Assembly (NCBI RefSeq): GCF_030317205.1
Contig: NZ_JASZYB010000001.1
Span: 1,922,001-1,986,000, forward strand
Direction of reading: 5' to 3'
Length of the DNA: 64,000 nt
Origin: Variovorax sp. J2L1-78
GTDB taxonomy: Bacteria; Pseudomonadota; Gammaproteobacteria; Burkholderiales; Burkholderiaceae_C
Part shown: positions 41,268-49,216 of the stretch, piece after piece
Layout of the letters: each line of letters opens with the position of its first letter
Position numbering within the stretch: position 1 is the first letter of the stretch
Made by a program: the position numbers and the translations under genes
Notes under the pieces: generated by a model
Databases searched by the model: none
What the model was told of the DNA's origin: nothing
What the model saw: only the letters and a program-made list of their open reading frames with translations

Positions 41268-41376
41268 GCATCTCGTTTTGACGAAACCTCACCCGCATTT
41301 TCAGAGCGTTCAACTCTTCTACCCTGCAGATGTCCGTCCCGACTTCGAGGTGTTCGCTGCGGCTTTCACCGTTACG

Positions 41377-41400
41377 CAGCCTCAGCCTCAGCCTCAGCCT
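41377..41400 (+). repeat. Short tandem repeat (CAGCCT)x4
   Basis: Four perfect copies of CAGCCT in the non-coding gap between the LysR gene and the GGDEF gene. It is in no gene I can support. Slippage could vary the copy number. Confidence 0.7.
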
Positions 41401-41480
41401 CGAGACGGCAAGGGGGCTCGAATGCGTTAGCACCATCTCGCGATGATGCGGAAGTCCCCGCCGGTCGAAAACTGCGAGGA

Positions 41481-44400
41481 CTAGGGTGGATCGCCTTCGA
41501 TCGGCAGCGCTGCCATCTGGACGTTGTTGCGCCCCGCCCGCTTGGCCTGATAGAGCATCTCGTCCGCCTGCTTCACCAATGCGGCGGCCGTCGCAGCGCC
41601 GCCCTGGTAGAACGCCAGACCGATGCTCGCGGTGACCCTGATCGTTCGCTGCTCGATGGCGAACGGCGTCTGCATGGCCATCACGAGCTTGGCGGCGGCC
41701 GAGACGGCGATGTCGGGGTTGGACAGCCCTTCCATGACGACCGTGAACTCATCGCCGCCCAAGCGCGCACGCATATCGCTCGAACGCAAACCGTGTGACA
41801 ACCTGCTCGAGAAAGCCTTCAGCAACTCGTCGCCCGTCTGGTGCCCGAACTGGTCATTGATCTGCTTGAAACCGTCGATGTCCAGATACATCAGCGCCAT
41901 CAGCGCGGCGGCGCTCCGGCTGCGGTCCATGGCCTCGCTCAGCCGCACGTCGAAACCCGCGCGGTTGGCAAGGCCAGTGAGCGGATCGATCTGCGCCAGG
42001 TTGAGCAGGCGCTTCTCCTCGAGCTTTTGTCGCGTGATGTCGGTGATCACGGCATGGAAGCCGACGACGGCTTCTGTATTGGCCGCCGTCTGGGGGATGT
42101 ACTGAGCCTCGTAGCAGTTGTAGCTGTCGCTGTGGCTGATCTCGCTCTGGAAGGTGACGGGATCGCCCGCCAAGGCCGCGCGTATGTGGTGTTCCACGGA
42201 CTGGTACGCAGGCTCTCCCAGGAGCTCCTTGACGGTGTGCCCCTGGATCTGATCCCGGGAGAGCCCGAATTCGCGCTCGTAGGCCAGATTGTTGAATCGA
42301 TAGCGTTCGTCCGAATCGATGTAGGCCACGCGCATCGGTAGCGCGTCGGCCACCGTGCGCAGGCGGGCCTCGCTTTCCTGCAGTGCTTCCTCGGCCTCGT
42401 GATGCTCGGTGATGTCGCTGTCCAGGGTGTAGAGGCCCATCACCTCGCCCTGTTCGTTGCGCTCCGGAACCAGCGTGGTCTGGATGTCGCGACGGCCACC
42501 GGGCGCCGCCACCCTGCGCTCGTAGGTCATCTGGCGCCCGGCCAGGGCGGCCCGAATGTACGGCTCCATCTGTGCCCACGCCTCGTCGCCGTAGAACTCG
42601 CGCACGCTCAGGCCCAACAGCTGCTGGGGCTCGACGTCGAACCAGTCCTGATAGGCCTTGTTGACGAACCGGAAGCGCAGGTCGCGGTCCAGGTAGGAGA
42701 TCAGTGCCGGCAGGTGGTCCGTCACCATGCGCAGGCGATGCTCGCTCTCGCGCAGTGCCTGCTCCGCGGCCTTGGCCGCAGAGATGTCGCGCATCAGCCC
42801 CGAAAAGTACTCGACCTTGCCGTACTTGTCGCGGTGTGCGATCACCATGTGGCTGACCGGAAACTCGCGCCGCTGGTTGTCCCACACCAGCGACTCGCCG
42901 ACCCAGACACCGGTGGCGACCGCGGTCGGCACCATCTCCGAGCTGAATCGCTTCAGCGTTTGCGGTGGATTGAAGTCGGACACGCTCAGCGTCTCTATCG
43001 GGGCGTCGAGGTCCACACCCGTGCGACGGCGCGCGGCCGGATTCATGTAGATGAGCCGCCCCTTCGCATCGCTCTGGATGATGTAGTCGGTCGTCAGGTC
43101 GAAGATGGCCGTGAGCGTGCGAAGGGCCCGCTCGGCGCGGGTGCGCTCGGTGATGTCGGTCACCGTTCCCACGTGGCCGAGGACGCGGCCGCCGACGAGC
43201 ACGGGCCGGCTTCGCAATGCCACCAGCACCCGGGTGCCGTCCTTGCGGTGCAGCCGGCGTATCGCGTTCAGCGGTTCGGCCGCGCTGGCGACCTGAGTCC
43301 AGTCCTGGCGGACTTTCTCGCGGATCTCCTCGCGCACGAGCGTGAGCCAGCCCTCTTGCGCTTCCTCACGCTCGAGTCCGTGGATGGCCAGGTACTCGTC
43401 GTTCACGTAGGTCATGCGACCATCACTGTCGCAACGGAACAAGCCCACCGGCGATGCGTCGGTGACCGCCGCCACCTCGAGCCGCTGCTCGCGCAGCTCG
43501 GTCATCAACTCGTCGAACTCGCGCGCCAGATCGCCGCGCTCGTCGTTGGCGATGACATCGAGCCTGACTTGGCTGTCCGGCGAGCGGCGCAGGGTGCGAA
43601 TCGCATTGCTCAGCGCCTCCAGCGGACGCATGACCCAGGCCGTGCCCAGCCAAACCAGCAGCGCGCAGCCCAGGCCCAGCCAAAACAACTGCAGAAGGAG
43701 GTTTCGCCTCGCCTGCTCCAGCGGTGCATAGGCGGCACGGGCCGGCACGATCAGGCGCAGATCCCAGTCGGCGCTACTCACGGTGGCGTGCGTGGCCAGG
43801 TCGTTCTCGGTGCCGCCGGCGAAGGCGACGGCGGCTGCGGCGGCGGGCTTGAGCAGCAGCGCCGAATCGGGATGCATGACGACCCGCGGCGACTCGCCGC
43901 GCGTGACGATCTCGTAGTAGCCCGCGCGGCCGACCGTGGCGCGGCTGAGATCGCCGAGCACATTGGCGCGCTGCAAGTTCAGCGCCGCACCCAGCACGCC
44001 AACCAGCTCGCCATCCGGTCCTTCGACGGGCACGGCCATGACCACGGCTGGCTCCAGGCGGCCTTTGGTGAGCAGGGGCGCCGAGATAGCCGGCTCGCGC
44101 CGGTCGCGCACCCGCTTGAAATAGTCGCGATCGGCCACGTTCGGTGGCTGGGCCGCAGGCGGATGGATGGCAACGATATCGCCGTCCAGCGCTGCCAGCG
44201 CGGCGTTGTCGAACATCGCGCGCAAGTCCCTGTCCGCCAGAAACCGCTGCCGGGCCGCGGGATCTGCAAAGCCGCCCGCGCCGAGTTCGCGGGCTGCGCG
44301 CGCCAGGGCAGCCATGTGAACGCCCAGCTTGTAGTCGAGGTCCGCCGCGGCGCTCTCCGTCAACGCCTGCTGCTGTTCGCGCATCAAGCCGACGTACTCG

Positions 44401-44501
44401 CTCGACAGGCTCCGGTACTGCCACCAGCCCGTTGCACCCACCAGCGCGAGCAAGAGCGAGGTGATGAGCAGCGCCGTCTTCGTTCTCAGCTTGAGCCGCA
44501 C
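41481..44501 (-). CDS. Membrane diguanylate cyclase with Cache, HAMP, four PAS and GGDEF domains
   Basis: A 1006-residue sensor. A first helix (about 10-30), a periplasmic Cache-type domain (about 35-290) and a second helix come first; a HAMP-like segment (to about 350), four PAS domains (about 350-465, 470-590, 595-715, 720-840) and a GGDEF domain with intact GGDEF near residue 915 follow. An inhibitory I-site RSSD precedes GGDEF at the right spacing. No EAL domain is present, so it should make c-di-GMP. I chose GTG at 44501 (AAGGAAAG upstream) over a longer frame reaching 44642. It stands alone. Confidence 0.9.
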   Translation of the reverse strand: MRLKLRTKTALLITSLLLALVGATGWWQYRSLSSEYVGLMREQQQALTESAAADLDYKLGVHMAALARAARELGAGGFADPAARQRFLADRDLRAMFDNAALAALDGDIVAIHPPAAQPPNVADRDYFKRVRDRREPAISAPLLTKGRLEPAVVMAVPVEGPDGELVGVLGAALNLQRANVLGDLSRATVGRAGYYEIVTRGESPRVVMHPDSALLLKPAAAAAVAFAGGTENDLATHATVSSADWDLRLIVPARAAYAPLEQARRNLLLQLFWLGLGCALLVWLGTAWVMRPLEALSNAIRTLRRSPDSQVRLDVIANDERGDLAREFDELMTELREQRLEVAAVTDASPVGLFRCDSDGRMTYVNDEYLAIHGLEREEAQEGWLTLVREEIREKVRQDWTQVASAAEPLNAIRRLHRKDGTRVLVALRSRPVLVGGRVLGHVGTVTDITERTRAERALRTLTAIFDLTTDYIIQSDAKGRLIYMNPAARRRTGVDLDAPIETLSVSDFNPPQTLKRFSSEMVPTAVATGVWVGESLVWDNQRREFPVSHMVIAHRDKYGKVEYFSGLMRDISAAKAAEQALRESEHRLRMVTDHLPALISYLDRDLRFRFVNKAYQDWFDVEPQQLLGLSVREFYGDEAWAQMEPYIRAALAGRQMTYERRVAAPGGRRDIQTTLVPERNEQGEVMGLYTLDSDITEHHEAEEALQESEARLRTVADALPMRVAYIDSDERYRFNNLAYEREFGLSRDQIQGHTVKELLGEPAYQSVEHHIRAALAGDPVTFQSEISHSDSYNCYEAQYIPQTAANTEAVVGFHAVITDITRQKLEEKRLLNLAQIDPLTGLANRAGFDVRLSEAMDRSRSAAALMALMYLDIDGFKQINDQFGHQTGDELLKAFSSRLSHGLRSSDMRARLGGDEFTVVMEGLSNPDIAVSAAAKLVMAMQTPFAIEQRTIRVTASIGLAFYQGGAATAAALVKQADEMLYQAKRAGRNNVQMAALPIEGDPP

Positions 44502-44667
44502 GGGCTTTCCTTCTCGCGCACGACGGCGGCGGTGGTTCGGGGCTGCATTTTCTGATGATAGCAACGGCTTTCCTTGGCCGCAGTCTCGCGATGGAGGCAG
44601 TTCGGGCAACCGTTCACGCGACGGTGCCTCCGTGCGCGCCACGCACGCATCGCGAGAACTTGCCTCG

Positions 44668-44832
44668 ATGCCGGCGCTCCTGGGGGCAAACCCCTCTCAT
44701 GACATCGGCGACTGGGGCTACATCGGCGTCGTGCCCTTGCTGACCGGCCTGGTCGGCACCTGCCCGCTCTACACCCTCCTGGGCTTGAGCACCTGCCCGC
44801 GCGACGGGCGCTCCGACGCCACGCGCACTTGA
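44668..44832 (+). pseudogene. DUF2892 membrane protein remnant
   Basis: The frame encodes 54 residues whose core, DWGYIGVVPLLTGLVGTCPLY followed by TLLGLSTCP, is the second half of a DUF2892 (YgaP-like transmembrane) protein. The usual N-terminal helix with NVGxxDRxxRI is missing and is not seen in the other frames nearby. No clear ribosome site precedes the ATG. I read it as a truncated relic, though a short functional form cannot be excluded. Its stop codon lies inside the FNR-like box at 44829. Confidence 0.6.
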
Positions 44833-44842
44833 TTCAGCGCAA
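44829..44842 (+). promoter_or_regulatory. CRP/FNR-type box TTGATTCAGCGCAA
   Basis: Sits 59 bases before the flavodoxin-like gene start. It matches the half-site TTGAT and the right half GCGCAA found at three other places in the next 4.4 kb. An FNR/ANR-type regulator is the likely binder. Confidence 0.55.
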
Positions 44843-44901
44843 GGCAGCGGCGCCGGCCGATGCCTACAGTGACCCGATGCCTTGAACCATGAGAGGAAGC
44901 C

Positions 44902-45429
44902 ATGAGCAACATCCTGGTGGTCGTCTATTCATTCACCGGCACCTCGCGGCAGGTCGCGGAGCTGCTGTCCGGCCAGCAGGGCTGGCAGGTCGCGCACATC
45001 GTCGACGCACAGCCGCGCCGGGGCCTGCTCGGCAACGTGCGCTGCGTGCTCGATTCGCTCCTGCACCGACGTCCCGAGATCCGCTACGACGGCCCGCCGC
45101 CCAGCGCCTTCGATGCGGTGGTGCTGGTCTCGCCGATCTGGATGCTGCAACTGGCCGGTCCGATGCGCAGCTTTCTCGCGTTTCAGGCCCACCAGCTGCC
45201 CAGCGTGGCCGTCCTTTCCGTGATGGGGGGACGCGGCGCATCGAACGCCGCGGCGGAAGTCGGCGTGATCCTCGGCCGGGAGCCGATTCTCAGCGCATCC
45301 GTCACCATGCGCGAGGTCGAGGACGGCAGCTGCGCCGCGCGACTGCAGCCCTTCGGGACCGCCATCGGCAGTGCCACTCACTCGCAGGCCGTGGTGCGTC
45401 CCGTCACCTTGTCGCCCCAATCGACCTGA
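44902..45429 (+). CDS. Flavodoxin-like protein
   Basis: A 175-residue protein with the FMN phosphate loop YSFTGTSRQVAE (residues 9-20) and a flavodoxin-like strand AFDAVVLVSPIWMLQLAGPMRSFL. It probably binds FMN and acts as an electron carrier or quinone reductase. GAGAGGAAGCC precedes the ATG. It heads the island of FNR-box-linked genes, with one such box in its promoter region. Confidence 0.82.
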   Translation: MSNILVVVYSFTGTSRQVAELLSGQQGWQVAHIVDAQPRRGLLGNVRCVLDSLLHRRPEIRYDGPPPSAFDAVVLVSPIWMLQLAGPMRSFLAFQAHQLPSVAVLSVMGGRGASNAAAEVGVILGREPILSASVTMREVEDGSCAARLQPFGTAIGSATHSQAVVRPVTLSPQST

Positions 45430-45500
45430 GGACCGCACCCGGCTCGCCACGTGCCGATCCGCGTTCCTGCCGCAGCATGGCGCGCAAGGCCCGCCTGGAC

Positions 45501-46085
45501 TCAGAGCGGTGGCCCCAGCCCGATCGGTGCCGGCACGACGTTCACGATGCGGGTGAACAGCGCGTTGTATTCGAAGTCCGCGACATGACCGGTCAGCGGG
45601 TCGCGGTTCTGCGCGAAGGCCTCGTCCAGCGCACGCCAGTCGTCCGCGGTCAGCACCCGTTCGGCCAACGGCAGGATCTCTCGCTCCTCCAGCGCCATGT
45701 GGGCCAGGTAGAAGTCGACGTAGGCGCCGACGGCGCGCTCGAAGGCCTCGCGCCGCGCATCGCCCAGCATCTCGAAGGCGAGCAGCGCATGCTCGACGTC
45801 GCGGATCCGGCGCTCGCCGTGCGCGTGGTCGCCGTCCAGCTGATCGAGCAGGTCGCGCGACATCGGCGTCCGGGCACGCAGCTTCGGGAACAGCAGCCCG
45901 GACTCCTTGCGGTGATGCCGCTTCTCCGGGAACTCGTCCACGTAGAAGAGCATGGCGCGCAGCGTCGCGAAGTCGGGCAGGCTGCCCTTGATGCGGTGCT
46001 GCTCGAGCAGGAGGACGATGGAGCGAAGGACCGCCGACAGCGCGGCGTGCTCCTGGCGGATGATGCGGACCGTGGTTCCCGTCAT
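45501..46085 (-). CDS. Hemerythrin domain protein
   Basis: A 194-residue four-helix protein with the di-iron pattern: an N-terminal RIIRQEHAAL, KRHHRKESGLLFPKL (HxxxE), LDGDHAHGE, and HMALEEREILPLAE. It may bind oxygen or nitric oxide, or take part in iron-sulfur repair. It has two FNR-like boxes upstream at 50 and 93 bases. It is convergent with the flavodoxin-like gene. Confidence 0.87.
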   Translation of the reverse strand: MTGTTVRIIRQEHAALSAVLRSIVLLLEQHRIKGSLPDFATLRAMLFYVDEFPEKRHHRKESGLLFPKLRARTPMSRDLLDQLDGDHAHGERRIRDVEHALLAFEMLGDARREAFERAVGAYVDFYLAHMALEEREILPLAERVLTADDWRALDEAFAQNRDPLTGHVADFEYNALFTRIVNVVPAPIGLGPPL

Positions 46086-46135
46086 GGCGTGTTCCTTTGC
46101 ATGCCTGAAGGGTCGCGCCTTTGGCGCCCGCCGCC

Positions 46136-46149
46136 TTGCGCCAGATCAA
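46136..46149 (-). promoter_or_regulatory. CRP/FNR-type box TTGATCTGGCGCAA
   Basis: On the minus strand the sequence is TTGATCTGGCGCAA, 50 bases before the hemerythrin start. It shares TTGAT and GCGCAA with the sites at 44829 and 49094. Confidence 0.58.
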
Positions 46150-46178
46150 TCGATGCGCCACGCAGGCGCGCCGGCGGC

Positions 46179-46192
46179 TTGATCGATGTCAA
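46179..46192. promoter_or_regulatory. FNR/DNR-type dyad TTGATCGATGTCAA
   Basis: TTGAT-CGAT-GTCAA differs at one base from the FNR consensus TTGAT-N4-ATCAA and matches the form accepted by DNR/FixK-type proteins. It lies 93 bases before the hemerythrin start and 29 bases before the end of the small 46221 gene. Confidence 0.55.
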
Positions 46193-46220
46193 CCGGTGCC
46201 GCCGTGAGGGCTCAGGCGCG

Positions 46221-46403
46221 CTAGACGCCGGCGCACCAGGTCGCCTCGATCCAGGCGATGTCGATCGGGCCGTGCGTGGCGACCTCGATGGCGCTGCGCT
46301 GCTCGTCGGCCCGCAGCGGCTCGTGCAATGCGAACTGGCGCTCCAGCACCGCCACGCCCGCTTCCGAGGCGTCGGTGCCCGCGACGCTTCGCGCAGCCAC
46401 CAT
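46221..46403 (-). CDS. Small uncharacterised protein, 60 residues
   Basis: The frame encodes MVAARSVAGTDASEAGVAVL, continuing to a Trp-containing end (IAWIEATWCAGV). It is not of a family I know. Only a weak ribosome site is visible. It is divergent from the MgtC-like gene with 46 bases between starts. The charge pattern looks like a real soluble protein, but the frame could be chance in a GC-rich gap. Confidence 0.4.
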   Translation of the reverse strand: MVAARSVAGTDASEAGVAVLERQFALHEPLRADEQRSAIEVATHGPIDIAWIEATWCAGV

Positions 46404-46449
46404 GGCAGCAGCATCTTGACGCGGCGCCGCCCGGCGCGACACTGCGGAC

Positions 46450-47724
46450 ATGGACACGCGCAACCCGTCGGCAGCAATGGTCGGCCTGGCCGTGGCGCTG
46501 GGCATCGGACTCATCGTCGGCATCGAACGCGAACGCCGCAAGGCCCAGGGCGACCGGCGGACGGCGGCGGGCCTGCGCACCTTCGCGATCGCCGCCGTGG
46601 CCGGCGCGGTGGCGCAGGTGATCCAGGCGGGGTCGCTCGTTCCCATCGGCGGGGCGCTCGTCGCCGCGCTGGCGGTCGTGTCGCACTGGAAGAGCCGCTC
46701 GCGTGATCCGGGCATGACCACGGAACTCGCCCTCTTCGCGACCTACCTCATCGGCGTGCTCTGCGTGATCGACCCCGCGCTCGGCGCGGCCTGCGGCACG
46801 GGGCTCGCGCTGCTGCTGGCGGCCCGCCGCAGGCTGCACCGGTTCGCGACCGAGTTGCTGAGCGAACAGGAGCTGCACGACGGCGTCCTGCTGGCGGCGC
46901 TCGCGCTGATCGTGCTGCCCTTCATTCCGGTGGGGCCGATCGACATGCTGGGTGGCATCGCTGCCCGGCCGCTGGCGGCGATGGTGCTTGTCATCATGGC
47001 GATACAGGCCGCAGGCCAGGCCGCGGTGCGCTGGCTGGGCGTGCGCGGCGGCCTGCTGGCCGCCGGCTTCGCGTCGGGCTTCGTCTCGAGCACGGCCACC
47101 GTGGCGTCCTTCGGCCACCGCGCGCGTCGGCAACCGCAGGACGTCCGCCTGCTGGCAGGCGCTGCAGCCCTCTCGGCGGTGGCCACCTGGGTGCTGGCCC
47201 TGGCGATGACCACCGCGCTGTCGCCCCAGGCGGGCCTCGCACTGCTGCCGGTAGCAGCAGCCGGTGCCGCCGGTGCCGCGGCCGTGGGCATGCTGCCGCT
47301 CCTGGGGTCGGCGCCATCGCCTGCCGCCGGGCGCGGATCGCTCGAAGCGCCCGCGGACACCGGCAGCGCGCTGCGCCCCCGTGAAGCGATCGCTGTCGCG
47401 CTCACCCTGGCCCTGGTCGCGTTGCTCGTGGGCACAGCCCAGCGCCACTTCGGCAACGCCGGGCTGCAGTTCGGTGTCGCCCTCGCAGCGCTGGTCGACG
47501 CGCATGCACCGGTGGCCTCGCTCGCCTCGCTGCACGCGGCCGGCAACCTGCCGACGCAGCGCTTCATCCTCGGCGTGCTCATCGCGGTCGGCGCCAACAC
47601 GCTCACGCGCTGCGCCGTGGCGCTGATGACCGGCGGCATCCCGTATGCGCTGCGCGTGGGAGCGGCGCTGGGGACGAGCCTCGCATCCGCCTGTGCAACC
47701 GCCTTCTGGCTGGCCTGGCCGTGA
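46450..47724 (+). CDS. MgtC/SapB N-terminal plus DUF4010 membrane protein
   Basis: A 424-residue polytopic protein. The N-terminal 140 residues match MgtC (VGLAVALGIGLIVGIERERRK, GLRTFAIAAVAGAVAQ, ATYLIGVLCVIDPALGAACG). The C-terminal part is DUF4010 with helices to residue 424 (GGLLAAGFASGFVSSTATVASFG, ALGTSLASACATAFWLAW). The role is unknown; MgtC proteins affect Mg2+ and acid stress. A weak FNR-like half-match (TTGACGCGGCG) lies 34 bases upstream. Confidence 0.86.
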   Translation: MDTRNPSAAMVGLAVALGIGLIVGIERERRKAQGDRRTAAGLRTFAIAAVAGAVAQVIQAGSLVPIGGALVAALAVVSHWKSRSRDPGMTTELALFATYLIGVLCVIDPALGAACGTGLALLLAARRRLHRFATELLSEQELHDGVLLAALALIVLPFIPVGPIDMLGGIAARPLAAMVLVIMAIQAAGQAAVRWLGVRGGLLAAGFASGFVSSTATVASFGHRARRQPQDVRLLAGAAALSAVATWVLALAMTTALSPQAGLALLPVAAAGAAGAAAVGMLPLLGSAPSPAAGRGSLEAPADTGSALRPREAIAVALTLALVALLVGTAQRHFGNAGLQFGVALAALVDAHAPVASLASLHAAGNLPTQRFILGVLIAVGANTLTRCAVALMTGGIPYALRVGAALGTSLASACATAFWLAWP

Positions 47725-47809
47725 GCGCGCGGCCCCGGCAGCCGACCCATTCAGCCCGTGCTCACCGACAGCGCCGGCGCCGTGCACGCGCGCCGCGCGA
47801 CAGCTTCCG

Positions 47810-48607
47810 TCAGCACCGCCCCCATCCCGGCGTGCGGCCGGAAGGCCGCCAGGCCCTTGAGCCCGCGTCGCCAGACGGCCGGTCGTCGCACACGGCCTGC
47901 ATGATCCAGGGCGCATCGCGCAGCACATGCACGCAGCCCTGGGGCCCGCGCCAGTACGCGGGATCGCCGACGGCCTGGCGCAGGTCGCTGCGGCGCATCG
48001 CGTCGATCCGGGCCACGACGGGCTCATGGGCGAGCATGTCGCGCGGGTCGGCATGACGCGTCATCAGCGCGAGCAGCGAGCGTGGCGGGATGCACAGGTC
48101 GCGCTCGTCTTCGCCGTCGGCGTTGTAATTGACGAGTTCGCCCAGCCGGCGCAGCTTCGCGCAGTCGCCGGGCTCGAAGCCCGCGTCGCGCGCCAGCCGG
48201 TCCGCCACCGCAGCGAGGTTGTCGCCATAGATACCGACCAGCGCCCATGCGCGGTGCGCCCCGCCCAGATGCCGGTCGACCAGCAGGCTGGTGCAGACGT
48301 CGCTCGATTCGTCGATGTGCGCATCGAGGCCGGGATGCGCGGGCACGTCGCCGGCGGCGTGATGATCGAAGTAGCGCACGCGCACGCCGTGGTCCAGGAG
48401 GCACATCAGATCGCGGCGGTTGCGCTGCATCGAGATGTCGAACACGTCGACCTCGTCGCCGGCCATGGCCGCGACGCGGTGCAGCAGCGCGATGTCGCGC
48501 TTGAGCCCGGTCACCGCTTCGGCCGGCCCCGGCGCGTGCAGCCGCCATTGCACGACGGCGCACAGGCCGTCGGCATCGCCGTTGAAGACATCGAAACGCC
48601 GCCCCAT
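47810..48607 (-). CDS. DHH-family phosphoesterase, C-terminal domain apparently truncated
   Basis: A 265-residue protein with the DHH domain motifs FDVFNGDADGLCAVVQW (motif I) and VRYFDHHAAGDVP (motif III). The middle section (VGIYGDNLAAVADRLA, LGELVNYNADGEDE) is normal. Homologues known to me continue after LRDAPW with a DHHA1 part carrying a GG(S/G)GR-type motif. Here the frame ends 30 residues later with a Gly/Arg-rich tail, and I found no such motif in any frame downstream. The ATG at 48607 with AGGGACC is preferred over GTG at 48637. It is 33 bases after the lipoprotein gene. Confidence 0.8.
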   Translation of the reverse strand: MGRRFDVFNGDADGLCAVVQWRLHAPGPAEAVTGLKRDIALLHRVAAMAGDEVDVFDISMQRNRRDLMCLLDHGVRVRYFDHHAAGDVPAHPGLDAHIDESSDVCTSLLVDRHLGGAHRAWALVGIYGDNLAAVADRLARDAGFEPGDCAKLRRLGELVNYNADGEDERDLCIPPRSLLALMTRHADPRDMLAHEPVVARIDAMRRSDLRQAVGDPAYWRGPQGCVHVLRDAPWIMQAVCDDRPSGDAGSRAWRPSGRTPGWGRC

Positions 48608-48640
48608 GGTCCCTGCACCCATCGGCCGTTCAGCCACGCC

Positions 48641-49027
48641 TCATCGGGACATGCGCCAGTCGCCGTCGGCCTGCAGGCACGCGCTGGCGCCGATGCCGTC
48701 GAACCGGGCGCCGACCGTCACCTCGAGCCTGAAATCGCGGCACCGGGCCCCGCCCCGCGCAAAGCTGCGCACCGGCGTGAACACGAAGCGGTCGCCGGTC
48801 TCGTGGTTGCGCCAGACCGAGGACTCGCCGTCCGGCAGGCTTTCCAGGATGGCCGCTGCGCGCCGACGGTCGCTGTCGTCCATCGCCCGGGCCGCCACGC
48901 TGCCCAGCGCGCTGTCCGCAATGGATCCGGTGAGCATGCCGCCGGCCGGCGGGCCGCCGCCGAAGCGGCTGCAGGCGGACGTCGCGAGCGCGACGCCTGC
49001 CGCGAAAAGAACCGACCCCAGCTTCAT
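48641..49027 (-). CDS. Outer-membrane lipoprotein, RT0821/Lpp0805-like surface protein
   Basis: A 128-residue protein with a lipoprotein signal (MKLGSVLFAAGVALATSAC, Cys19). The mature part has a short Gly-rich stretch, then SLPDGESSVWRNHETGDRFVFTPVRSF, the strand pattern of the RT0821/Lpp0805 family, and CRDFRLEV with a second Cys near the end. The function is unknown. An ATG four codons upstream is possible. It shares a divergent promoter with the phosphoribosyltransferase gene. Confidence 0.75.
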   Translation of the reverse strand: MKLGSVLFAAGVALATSACSRFGGGPPAGGMLTGSIADSALGSVAARAMDDSDRRRAAAILESLPDGESSVWRNHETGDRFVFTPVRSFARGGARCRDFRLEVTVGARFDGIGASACLQADGDWRMSR

Positions 49028-49093
49028 TCGCACCTCCATGGTGATCGCCCCGTCGAATGGAAGCCAGCATCGCCCAAGGTCCCGGGCGACGGC

Positions 49094-49107
49094 TTGATGC
49101 AGCGCAA
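49094..49107 (+). promoter_or_regulatory. CRP/FNR-type box TTGATGCAGCGCAA
   Basis: Lies 66 bases before the lipoprotein gene start on the minus strand and 109 before the phosphoribosyltransferase start on plus. Same TTGAT...GCGCAA form as the site at 44829. Confidence 0.55.
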
Positions 49108-49151
49108 TGCATCGGGACGACCGGCGTTCTCCGGGGGGATCGAGGCCCGGT

Positions 49152-49165
49152 TTGCGCCGGGTCAA
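49152..49165 (-). promoter_or_regulatory. CRP/FNR-type box TTGACCCGGCGCAA
   Basis: On the minus strand the site reads TTGACCCGGCGCAA, 51 bases before the phosphoribosyltransferase ATG. It is the second such box in this divergent promoter region. Confidence 0.52.
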
Positions 49166-49216
49166 AGCGGCGAGGGCTGCACTCCGCAACGATGTCGCAC
49201 AGCCAGGAGACCCGCC

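Noticed and set aside
44502..44642. N-terminal extension of the GGDEF protein
   Set aside because: The longer frame adds 47 residues rich in Arg/Pro/Ser without a ribosome site, while GTG at 44501 has AAGGAAAG upstream and starts just before the first transmembrane helix.
46416..46429. FNR-like box before the MgtC-like gene
   Set aside because: TTGACGCGGCGCCG matches the left half and core, but the last two bases deviate (CG for AA), so I did not count it among the sites.
46189..48054. 621-residue open frame on -
   Set aside because: Antisense to the MgtC-like gene and out of frame with the DHH gene. It gave no continuation of the DHH protein.
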